Source: UBA3775 sp051877895 (GTDB lineage Bacteria > Bacillota > Clostridia > Lachnospirales > Lachnospiraceae). From it: a stretch of DNA of 64,000 bases. Position numbers and translations under genes: made by a program. The stretch lies in NCBI GenBank assembly GCA_051877895.1, contig JBJEJI010000006.1:1-64000 (forward strand), written 5' to 3'. Within the stretch, counting starts at the first letter, position 1. Every line of letters starts with the position of its first letter. The notes under the pieces are model-generated. The model made no database searches. It was not told the DNA's origin and saw nothing but the letters and a program-made list of their open reading frames with translations. Below, piece after piece: positions 43,597 to 51,222 of this stretch.

Positions 43597-44601
43597 ATGG
43601 CAAAGTTACAGAATCAGAAACTAAAACTGATATACCTGCTCAGAATACTTGAGGAAAATACCGACAGTGAGCACTGCATTTCTATGGAATCCATTATTTC
43701 AAAGCTTGAGGCAATGGGCGTCAGTGCCGAAAGAAAGAGCATCTATACTGATTTCGATTATCTGAGAGTGGCCGGATACGATGTTGTAAAGGTAAAGAAA
43801 AACAAAACTTATGGGTATTATCTTGCCACAAGAAATTTTGAACTGCCTGAGCTGAAGATGATGGTTGACGCGGTTTCAACTTCAAAACTTGTGACCAAGG
43901 AACAGTCTGAAGCTCTGATAAAAAAACTTGAAAAACTTTGTAGCAGATACCAGGCGGATGAACTTCAGAGAAGTGTTTTTATTTATGACAGACCTAAAAG
44001 CAGGAATGAAAGTGTTTTTGAGAATATTGGTCTGCTTACGGACGCAATCAGGCAAAAGAAACTGATTGACTTTGACTATTATCAGTGGAATAAAAATAAA
44101 CAGCTGGTTTTAAGAGAAAACGGAAATAAGCATAATATAGGCCCTGAGTTTCTGGAATTTATGGATGGCAACTATTACCTTATAGCCTACGATACTAATG
44201 CTGAGAAAATCAAACATTACAGAGTAGACAAAATGGGTAATATAGTCATTAACCGGGATGCTAAAAGAAGTTATAAAATTGCCAGGATTGACCAACCGAA
44301 ATATTCTGCTCAGTTGTCAAACATGTTTTCCGGTGAAGAAAAAGAAATACGTCTGGAAGCATATGAAAAAAATCTCGGAGTTATTATTGACAAGTTTGGT
44401 TATCCGGCAGTGAAAGTAATTCCGCTTCCTACTGCCGGTGGAAAATACATATGTCGCATTAATTTGCAGATCAGCAACCAGCTTTTTGGTTGGCTTCTCG
44501 GAGTGTCAGATCTGGTTACTCTGGTTGGCCCGGAGGATGTGGTTGAGGATTATCAGTCTCTTCTCAGACAGAATTTTTCCAGTAAATCCAGTGCTAAATA
44601 A
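43597..44601 (+). CDS. WYL-domain transcriptional regulator
   Basis: 334 residues. An N-terminal winged helix-turn-helix of DeoR/HTH_11 type (about 1-75; LKLIYLLRILEENT, then KSIYTDFDYLR) precedes the WYL domain (about 130-230; YYLIAYDTNAEKIKHYRVDKM) and the WCX C-terminal extension (about 250-320). Such proteins sense a ligand, often nucleic acid or nucleotide, and regulate DNA-damage or defence genes. Start: ATG at 43597 with TTGGAGG just upstream. The last 49 bp overlap the convergent ABC permease gene, both in their ends. Confidence 0.85.
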   Translation: MAKLQNQKLKLIYLLRILEENTDSEHCISMESIISKLEAMGVSAERKSIYTDFDYLRVAGYDVVKVKKNKTYGYYLATRNFELPELKMMVDAVSTSKLVTKEQSEALIKKLEKLCSRYQADELQRSVFIYDRPKSRNESVFENIGLLTDAIRQKKLIDFDYYQWNKNKQLVLRENGNKHNIGPEFLEFMDGNYYLIAYDTNAEKIKHYRVDKMGNIVINRDAKRSYKIARIDQPKYSAQLSNMFSGEEKEIRLEAYEKNLGVIIDKFGYPAVKVIPLPTAGGKYICRINLQISNQLFGWLLGVSDLVTLVGPEDVVEDYQSLLRQNFSSKSSAK

Positions 44602-45365
44602 AGAATTGCCGCCATAAAGCAAAGAATTGTAATTGAAAGTAATACCAGATCAAGTTTGAAAACCTGACTGGCATATAGAATCAGATAACCCAGTCCTGCA
44701 TTTGCAGCCACAAATTCGCCAATTATAACACCTACAAGTGATAATCCCATGTTCACTTTCATAACGTTAATAATATATGCTTTGTTAGAAGGAATTACCA
44801 GTTTTGTAAGAACAGAAAGCTTATTTCCACCCAGTGTGTAAATAAGCTTTATTTTATCAGGATCTGTCTGTCTGAAATGTTCGTAAAAGGACATAATAGC
44901 CCCAAATATGGCAACGGAAATGGCTGCAACAATAATAGTTTTCATTCCGGTTCCGAGCCATACAATAAATACAGGCGCCAGAGCTGACTTTGGGAGACTG
45001 TTCAGAATGACCAGATAAGGTTCAAATATCTTATACAAAGTATCATTCCACCATAATAAAACTGCTGCTGTAAGTCCGCCTGCAATAACTATGCTAAAAC
45101 ATACAAAGGTTTCAATTAATGTAATTCTAATATGATAGGCCAGTGTTCCGTTGGTAAAATAGGTTGTAGCCGCTTTTATTATACGCGAAGGGCTGGAAAA
45201 AATAAATGAGTCAATTATTTTTAATCGTGTCAGAGCTTCCCAGCCTCCTACAAAAATAATGAGTATCAGAATCCGGAATATCAGAATGATAATCTGTTTT
45301 TTTCGATGTTTCCTTAAATATTTCCGCTGACCCGGGGAAACATTCTGTTTATATTTTTTCTCCAT
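44553..45365 (-). CDS. ABC transporter permease (SsuC/TauC/ThiX-type)
   Basis: 270 residues with about six helices. The cytoplasmic EAA-like loop and the TauC/SsuC family pattern ILNSLPKSALAPVFIVWLG near residue 125-145 are clear; family members carry sulfonates, nitrate, bicarbonate or pyrimidine precursors. RBS AAGGAG within the end of the ATPase gene; start overlaps that gene by 17 bp. No substrate-binding protein gene is next to it, so specificity cannot be told. The 3' end overlaps the WYL gene by 49 bp. Confidence 0.88.
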   Translation of the reverse strand: MEKKYKQNVSPGQRKYLRKHRKKQIIILIFRILILIIFVGGWEALTRLKIIDSFIFSSPSRIIKAATTYFTNGTLAYHIRITLIETFVCFSIVIAGGLTAAVLLWWNDTLYKIFEPYLVILNSLPKSALAPVFIVWLGTGMKTIIVAAISVAIFGAIMSFYEHFRQTDPDKIKLIYTLGGNKLSVLTKLVIPSNKAYIINVMKVNMGLSLVGVIIGEFVAANAGLGYLILYASQVFKLDLVLLSITILCFMAAILYLALDLLEKFCLRRD

Positions 45366-46122
45366 TTTTTAGCTCCTTATAAATGTGATGAAAGTAACCT
45401 GTAAATTCCGGAGCATCTCTTGCAGTAAAAGGAGTCCGGCTATTTATTGTAAGATTAATTTCAATTTCGTCAATAATCCGGGTAGGACGTTTACTTAAAA
45501 TTAGTATTTTATCAGCCATGCTGATTGCCTCTTCAATATCATGGGTAATTAACAGGGCTGTTTTATTTTCTTTTCGTATAATTCTGTATATATCATCCGA
45601 CACCTCCAACCGGGTCTGAAAATCTAGTGCCGAAAATGGTTCGTCAAGTAATAGTATATCGGGATTACTGATAAGTGTACGGATAAGTGCAACCCGCTGT
45701 CTCATTCCCCCGGAAAGTCCCGATGGATATCCATGCTCAAATCCTTTTAAATCATATGTTTCCAGCAATTCGCTGATTTTGTTGGTTCTTATATCTTTTT
45801 CAAATGGATTTATTTCAATGGATAAAGCTATGTTTTTGTGATTATCCCTCCAGTCAAACAGTAAATCTTTCTGATGCATATATCCAATTCGTACATCCGA
45901 TTTCGAAAGGTCTTTTCCGTCAATGCTTATGGAGCCGAGGGTGGGGGTAAGAAGCCCTGCCAGACAGGACAACAGAGTTGTTTTTCCGCAGCCCGAAGGA
46001 CCTACCAGTGCTACAAACTCACCTTCGTTCACCTCGAAAGAAAGATTTTTTATGGTTTCGGTTTCCCCTTTTAAGCCATAATAAGAGAAACACAGGTTCT
46101 CGACTTTCAGTTTGATACCCAT
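45349..46122 (-). CDS. ABC transporter ATP-binding protein (SsuB/TauB-type)
   Basis: 257 residues, complete ATPase: Walker A GPSGCGKTT, Q-loop, signature LSGGMRQRVALIR, Walker B LLLDEPFSALD and switch His in ITHD. It drives the permease encoded directly downstream. RBS GGAGG six bases from the ATG. The pair lacks an adjacent substrate-binding gene, which is unusual for this family. Confidence 0.9.
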   Translation of the reverse strand: MGIKLKVENLCFSYYGLKGETETIKNLSFEVNEGEFVALVGPSGCGKTTLLSCLAGLLTPTLGSISIDGKDLSKSDVRIGYMHQKDLLFDWRDNHKNIALSIEINPFEKDIRTNKISELLETYDLKGFEHGYPSGLSGGMRQRVALIRTLISNPDILLLDEPFSALDFQTRLEVSDDIYRIIRKENKTALLITHDIEEAISMADKILILSKRPTRIIDEIEINLTINSRTPFTARDAPEFTGYFHHIYKELKNGEKI

Positions 46123-46248
46123 TTACGGCCTCCGTATAATTATAAATTATTATATGGAGTTAAAACTAAAAATTGTCATTTTGAATATTTTTTTGTAAAT
46201 GGGAGATAATGATATCAGCACAGTACATGTGCAGAATGTGAGGTAGTT

Positions 46249-46566
46249 ATGAAAAAAGCAGCAGTATTACTTTTATGCTCGTTCCTTCTCATGAACTGTT
46301 TAACAGGATGCGGTGTTAACGATAACAATAACAATTCCGCAACAAATCCAAACAGCACAAATCAGAATGGAACCACAGATGATAATAACGGTATGGACAA
46401 TAACGATAATAAAAATAATAACAACAATACAAATGATGTGAACGACAGGGGCGACAACCTGGGAGATGATATCATAGACGGAGCAGAGGATATCGGAAAT
46501 GGTGTCGAGAATGCGGTTGATGATATAGTAGATGTTACAAATGCTCCGACAAACGCAGCACGATAA
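46249..46566 (+). CDS. Small Asn/Asp-rich lipoprotein
   Basis: 105 residues with a lipoprotein signal (lipobox LTGC, Cys about 21). The mature part is Asn/Asp-rich low-complexity, then an amphipathic region of repeated D-[DG]-[IV]-x-[DN] units (GAEDIGNGVENAVDDIVDV). RBS GAGG. Function unknown; small lipoproteins of this look are common in Lachnospiraceae, as far as I recall. Confidence 0.75.
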   Translation: MKKAAVLLLCSFLLMNCLTGCGVNDNNNNSATNPNSTNQNGTTDDNNGMDNNDNKNNNNNTNDVNDRGDNLGDDIIDGAEDIGNGVENAVDDIVDVTNAPTNAAR

Positions 46567-46596
46567 AAAGATTTGTAAGTTTTCAGAACGTTCAAA

Positions 46597-46632
46597 AAAA
46601 TAAGCTTCGGTTATTGCCGGAGCTTATTTTTA
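46597..46632. terminator. Bidirectional terminator between lipoprotein and PF06541 genes
   Basis: AATAAGCTTCGG (46599-46610) / CCGGAGCTTATT (46617-46628) with one mismatch, A- and T-rich flanks. It overlaps the stop codon region of the minus-strand gene. Confidence 0.75.
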
Positions 46633-47030
46633 ATGGCATCACAGTGAAAAAGAAGAAACTCAAAGAAGAGACCGGCAGCCATCCAAAGAGGAAAGTAATC
46701 CAGACGTATAATGCCTTTGTAATTCATTGCGGCATAAGTATAATCCCAGGGACAGCTGTTAAATAATAACAGAATTGTACCGGCAATGTATTCAACGGAG
46801 ATTATGAGGATACCATAAATAAATGCTCTGAAAAAAACATGTAGCTTTTTTATCCCCTTATATATGGGACTGATAAAGGCAGCCATTCCGTATATGGGAA
46901 ACATCCATAGGGATGTGGTGCTGGTAAGTTTGGAATTCCCCTGCAACAACGATATGAGACCGGTGTATGCACATTCAATACACCATCCTGTAAAGCCGCA
47001 TAATATAAAGTTTTCAATTGATTTTCTCAT
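46611..47030 (-). CDS. Four-helix membrane protein, putative ABC-transporter type IV (PF06541)
   Basis: 139 residues, about four helices. The sequences GFTGWCIECAYTG, LWMFPIYGMAAF, EYIAGTILL and PWDYTY with the following LDYFPLWMAAGLFFE match the CmpB-type family, which despite its name has no proven transport role. RBS GAGGT. Monocistronic. Confidence 0.75.
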   Translation of the reverse strand: MRKSIENFILCGFTGWCIECAYTGLISLLQGNSKLTSTTSLWMFPIYGMAAFISPIYKGIKKLHVFFRAFIYGILIISVEYIAGTILLLFNSCPWDYTYAAMNYKGIIRLDYFPLWMAAGLFFEFLLFHCDAIKNKLRQ

Positions 47031-47193
47031 ATGACATACCTCAAAATAATACTTGCATTATTTTATTCTTAACATTTCAAATAAAAATATACTGTTTTAT
47101 CGGTGACAAAAGAGGGAAATTGGGTTACTATAATATGTAATGACTGCAAAAAGCGTAGCGTTTGCGAGTTTGACTCAATTTGGAGGACGTATT

Positions 47194-47688
47194 ATGGAAA
47201 TTGAAAAAAAGTTTACTATTAAAAAAATTCCGGAGAATCTTGAACAATATGAATATGCGGATATGATACAGGGATATCTTCTGAGAAAACCTGTTGTAAG
47301 AGTGCGAAAAAAGAATGATGAATATATTCTTACGTACAAATCAAAGCTTGATGATGGCAGCGGTCCAATTGTAAATATTGAAGAAGAATTTCCACTGACG
47401 GATGAGGGATTTTATCATCTTCTTAAAAAATGTGACGGAAACATAATTGTGAAAAGAAGATATTTTATACCTCTGGAGGAAAAATATAAAGGATGCTATG
47501 CCGAAAGTGGGAAGCCTCTTGTGTGTGAGCTGGATGTGTTCGATGATTATCTTAAAGGACTTGTATTTGCAGAAGTCGAATTTAGCAGTGAGGAAGAAGC
47601 AGAAGCATTTGTAATGCCTGATTGGTTTGATACAGATGTAACACATGACAAACACTATTCCAATGGATATCTGTCAGAAACAAAGTAA
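47194..47688 (+). CDS. CYTH-domain protein (triphosphate tunnel metalloenzyme)
   Basis: 164 residues. The N-terminal MEIEKKFTIKKIP carries the EXEXK signature; VRVRKKNDEYILTYK and VNIEEEFPLT, VKRRYFIPLE and CELDVFD provide the basic and acidic tunnel residues. Family members hydrolyse inorganic triphosphate or thiamine triphosphate, or make cAMP. Start: ATG at 47194 with GGAGG at 47182-47186; the longer in-frame start lacks an RBS. Confidence 0.85.
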   Translation: MEIEKKFTIKKIPENLEQYEYADMIQGYLLRKPVVRVRKKNDEYILTYKSKLDDGSGPIVNIEEEFPLTDEGFYHLLKKCDGNIIVKRRYFIPLEEKYKGCYAESGKPLVCELDVFDDYLKGLVFAEVEFSSEEEAEAFVMPDWFDTDVTHDKHYSNGYLSETK

Positions 47689-47851
47689 TTTATAAAATTA
47701 TTTTTTTGGAAAAAAGAAGATAAAATATAATCAAAGTGCTTATATTATCTAAGTAAATTCAACATATTGCTAATTAAAAAATATTTGTGATTTTTTTATA
47801 ATACAAAAGGTTATTAAAATTTACAAATACGTATGATAAAGCGAGGACAAT

Positions 47852-48775
47852 ATGTTGTTAGCAATTTGGGACCAGGATGATAATGGTCTGGATAATGTAT
47901 TTGCCACTATGCTGTCAACTACAGCAGTTCACTTGCATCCCTGCAAAATCACACTGATGGAAAATTCTTCTTCCGAAACAATGTTGGGAGACATGATTTT
48001 CGGAAAGAATTATTCTCAAGTAATGAGAGAACATACGGTTTACAGCACCGGTCGAAATATTGAAGAAACAGCGGCAAGGACAGCGGCAGACAAATATGAG
48101 AGAAGAGTCAAAAATAAATACTTTCTGGAGGTGATAGAAAATGGTTTGTATTATATTCCGCAATTGAATGAACCTAATAAATCAGCTTTCGATTATTCTT
48201 TTTATAACAAATTTTATACTTTCATTGAGGAATCACAGAATTTATGTGACTGCACCATGGTTTGTACTGATAAAGGGCAGTGCCTTTCCTCTCCTTATAT
48301 TCTGGACTTTGCAAATCTGGTTCTGGTTATTATGTCTTTATCCCATCAAAAATTTGTTGAATTTCTTGATAAATACCACTCCATTGTTCAAAAATGCCTG
48401 TTTGTTATTATGAAGCCGTTTTATCTGGATCAGACAGAAATAAAAAAAATCTTTTTAGGTCTAAAAATCCCAGGAAACAGAATTATTATTATTCCGTGTA
48501 CGGAATGTCTTGAAGCACATATCCAAAAAGGTAAAATTGTTGATTATATAAAAAATAATATTGACTGTCAAAGGGGTACCAGTGAATATTTGTTAATAAA
48601 CAGAATAAAAAAAACCGTACAGACAGTTCTGGGGAAGAACTGGGGTGGTATCAGTTATCAGGCACAACAAATCAGTTCATTACTCAACCAACGAGATTAT
48701 TCAGAATTCAGGTATAAAAAACTTGAGTACAGTTTTGGTAATGATAAAGAAAATACAAAAGATTCAAATAAATAA
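47852..48775 (+). CDS. Protein of unknown function, possible degenerate MinD/ParA-like fold
   Basis: 307 residues, cytoplasmic, no membrane helix. The start LLAIWDQDDNGLDNVFATML, a strand, helix, strand pattern ending in ITLMENS, resembles the first strand and P-loop region of MinD/ParA-like proteins from pilus clusters, but the GKGG-type loop is absent. Later hydrophobic strands (CTMVCTDKG, NLVLVIMSLS, KCLFVIMKPF, RIIIIPCTE) fit an alpha/beta fold. RBS GCGAGGA. No pilus gene is nearby. Assignment is speculative. Confidence 0.55.
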   Translation: MLLAIWDQDDNGLDNVFATMLSTTAVHLHPCKITLMENSSSETMLGDMIFGKNYSQVMREHTVYSTGRNIEETAARTAADKYERRVKNKYFLEVIENGLYYIPQLNEPNKSAFDYSFYNKFYTFIEESQNLCDCTMVCTDKGQCLSSPYILDFANLVLVIMSLSHQKFVEFLDKYHSIVQKCLFVIMKPFYLDQTEIKKIFLGLKIPGNRIIIIPCTECLEAHIQKGKIVDYIKNNIDCQRGTSEYLLINRIKKTVQTVLGKNWGGISYQAQQISSLLNQRDYSEFRYKKLEYSFGNDKENTKDSNK

Positions 48776-48781
48776 CAGTCT

Positions 48782-48809
48782 TTGCTTTTTCTTTTATATG
48801 TGTTATAAT
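48782..48809 (+). promoter_or_regulatory. Promoter of secDF
   Basis: TTGCTT (48782-48787), 16-bp spacer, TATAAT (48804-48809). The inverted repeat ATGTG...CACAT (48798-48814) surrounds the -10 box. Confidence 0.5.
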
Positions 48810-48871
48810 CACATTTAGTTTGTTTTTCATAATGAGAAAAATTTAGTAATCTGAATGTGAGGTATTTACGC

Positions 48872-51157
48872 ATGAAAAATAAGACAAAGGGTATTTTACA
48901 ACTTCTGGCAGTGATTTTGGTAATTGCCGCTTTAGGAGTATATGCTTATGTCGGTGAAGTAAATGATAAGGTTCCCGGCGTAAGGGACATTGGACTCGGA
49001 CTTGATTTGGATGGTGGCTTAAGCATAACCTATGAAACTGCCGAAGAAAAACCTGATGCAGAGAAATTGTCCATGACAATATACAGAATGCAGCAGCGTG
49101 TGGAAAATTACAGTACTGAGGCACAGGTATACCAGAGAGGTGACAATCGTATCTGTGTAGATATTCCCGGAGTTGATAATGCAGAAAAAATTCTTGAAGA
49201 ACTTGGTGATTCCGGTAATGTATATTTTATCCTTGGTGAGGGAGAAAGTGGAGTTGCCAATATTGTAAGAAATTCTGATGGTAACTTTAGTCTGACACGT
49301 TCCATGGATGAAATTATTGCTGCCGGAGACTGTATTCTTGACGGACAGGATATTCAGGGTGCAGAGGCAATGTACACTCAGTCACAGTCTGCTACAGGTG
49401 GTACATCATACTTTGTTGAATTAAAGCTTAAGAGTTCGGGTAAAGATAAGTTTTATAAAGCAACAACTGAAGTATCCCAGTACTATTATGCATCTGAAGG
49501 TTCCGATAATTATTATAAAGGTATTTTAGCCATTGTTTATGACGGTGAAGTTATCAGTGCCCCAAGATGTGAAGAACCAATTGATAGCGATACTGCTACA
49601 ATTTCAGGCGACTTCTCTTATGAAGAGGTAAGTACAGTTGCAACAACTATTCAGATCGGAGCACTTCCGCTTGAACTTCATCAGCTTCAGTACAGTATTG
49701 TAGGTGCACAGCTTGGTTCTGATGCGCTTGAAACAATTCTGCTGGCAGGAATAATTGGAATTATTTTAATTATTTTATTTATGATAATTATCTACAAGCT
49801 TCCGGGTATATGTGCAGGAATTTCTCTTATTATTTATACAGGACTTGTTATCCTTTGTCTCATAGTTTTTGATGTTACACTTACACTTCCGGGTATTGCA
49901 GGTATTATTCTTTCAATCGGTATGGCGGTAGATGGGAATATTATTATCTTTACAAGAATCAAGGAAGAATTAAGAGCAGGTAAAACAGTACGTTCTGCAA
50001 TTAAGCTTGGTTATGGTAAAGCAACATCTGCGATTATTGATGGAAACGTAACTACTCTTATTGCTGCAATCGTACTTTATGTGAGAGGCTCAGGAACAAT
50101 TAAGGGCTTCGCCATTACTCTTGCAATCGGTATTGTTCTTTCTGTAATTTCTTCATTGTTAATTACAAGATTCATTATGAACATGACTTTCAATCTTGGA
50201 TTTACAAAAGAAAAGCATTACGGCATAATGAAGGAAACTAAAGTCTACAATTTTACAAAACACTGGGTTAAATATCTGATTATTTCCGGTGTGATGATTC
50301 TTGCAGGTTTTGTGGGTCTTATTGTAAATAATGCATCTACGGGAAAGATATTAAATTACGGTCTTGATTTTGTGGGCGGAACTTCTGTTGAGGTTTATTT
50401 TGACCAGACACCTCCTACAAACAGTGAGATAGAAGAGCTTTCTGCAGGTGTTCTTGGTTCAACTCCTCAGGTTGTTCAGGTTGACGGTGAAAATGCAATT
50501 ATCATTAAAACCGATAATATGATTACACAGGACAGTGAGGATTCAGCAATCGCTAAGCTTAAATCTAAGCTTTATGACATATATGGGGTAACAGATGACA
50601 AGATTCAGGTAGAAAGTATCAGTGCTTCTGTTTCTGATGAAATGAAAGCAGATGCTATCTGGGCAGTTGTTATTGCCGGTATCTGTATGCTGATTTATAT
50701 CTGGATAAGATTTAAAAACCTTGCATTTGCAACCAGCTCTGTACTTGCACTTCTCCATGACGTACTGGTTGTATTTATGATTTACTCTGTATGCAGAATA
50801 ACAGTAGACAATTCATTTATTGCCTGCATGCTTACAATTGTGGGTTATTCCATTAATGCTACTATTGTTATTTTCGACAGAATTCGTGAAAATCTTAAAG
50901 CCAGAACCAAAAAGCAGACACTGGATGATATTGTAAACCTTTCAATCAGTGAAACTCTTACAAGAAGTATTAATACTTCCGTTACAACTCTTATTGCAGT
51001 TGTAATGATTGTTATCCTTGGTGTTGATTCCATACGTGAATTCGCCATTCCGTTAATGGCCGGTATGATTTGCGGAGCATATTCCTCTGTGTGTATTGCC
51101 GGTACACTTTGGCTGTTCTTTATGAAAAGAAGTAAAAAGGATTCGGAACAGGCATAA
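48872..51157 (+). CDS. secDF: Protein translocase subunit SecDF (fused)
   Basis: 761 residues with about 12 helices; SecD and SecF are joined in one chain. SecD half: IGLGLDLDGGLSITYE, the P1 head domain (about 40-280) and the DGNIIIFTRIKEELRAG loop. SecF half starts near residue 455: NYGLDFVGGTSVEVYF and ATIVIFDRIREN. It uses proton or sodium gradient to pull exported proteins out of the Sec channel. Start: ATG at 48872, GAGGT ten bases upstream; the GTG at 48857 forms part of that site. A terminator ends the gene directly before the recJ RBS. Confidence 0.93.
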   Translation: MKNKTKGILQLLAVILVIAALGVYAYVGEVNDKVPGVRDIGLGLDLDGGLSITYETAEEKPDAEKLSMTIYRMQQRVENYSTEAQVYQRGDNRICVDIPGVDNAEKILEELGDSGNVYFILGEGESGVANIVRNSDGNFSLTRSMDEIIAAGDCILDGQDIQGAEAMYTQSQSATGGTSYFVELKLKSSGKDKFYKATTEVSQYYYASEGSDNYYKGILAIVYDGEVISAPRCEEPIDSDTATISGDFSYEEVSTVATTIQIGALPLELHQLQYSIVGAQLGSDALETILLAGIIGIILIILFMIIIYKLPGICAGISLIIYTGLVILCLIVFDVTLTLPGIAGIILSIGMAVDGNIIIFTRIKEELRAGKTVRSAIKLGYGKATSAIIDGNVTTLIAAIVLYVRGSGTIKGFAITLAIGIVLSVISSLLITRFIMNMTFNLGFTKEKHYGIMKETKVYNFTKHWVKYLIISGVMILAGFVGLIVNNASTGKILNYGLDFVGGTSVEVYFDQTPPTNSEIEELSAGVLGSTPQVVQVDGENAIIIKTDNMITQDSEDSAIAKLKSKLYDIYGVTDDKIQVESISASVSDEMKADAIWAVVIAGICMLIYIWIRFKNLAFATSSVLALLHDVLVVFMIYSVCRITVDNSFIACMLTIVGYSINATIVIFDRIRENLKARTKKQTLDDIVNLSISETLTRSINTSVTTLIAVVMIVILGVDSIREFAIPLMAGMICGAYSSVCIAGTLWLFFMKRSKKDSEQA

Positions 51158-51178
51158 TAATTAATGATGAAATGAATG

Positions 51179-51212
51179 CCCCTTGTGTCCGGCGGATACA
51201 AGGGGATTTTTA
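51179..51212 (+). terminator. Terminator of secDF, directly before recJ
   Basis: CCCCTTGTGTCC / GGATACAAGGGG (one G-T pair), GGC loop, then TTTTT. The recJ RBS starts one base later, so recJ expression may depend on read-through. Confidence 0.75.
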
Positions 51213-51222
51213 GGAGGACGCA

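Noticed and set aside
46123..46248. Promoter of the ABC ATPase gene with ATGACA and TATAAT
   Set aside because: Spacer is about 19 bp and the -35 match poor, so not listed as a feature.
46320..46450. AAC/AAT-rich stretch as a microsatellite or CRISPR-like repeat
   Set aside because: It is the codon signature of the Asn/Asp-rich lipoprotein linker, with no regular spacing.
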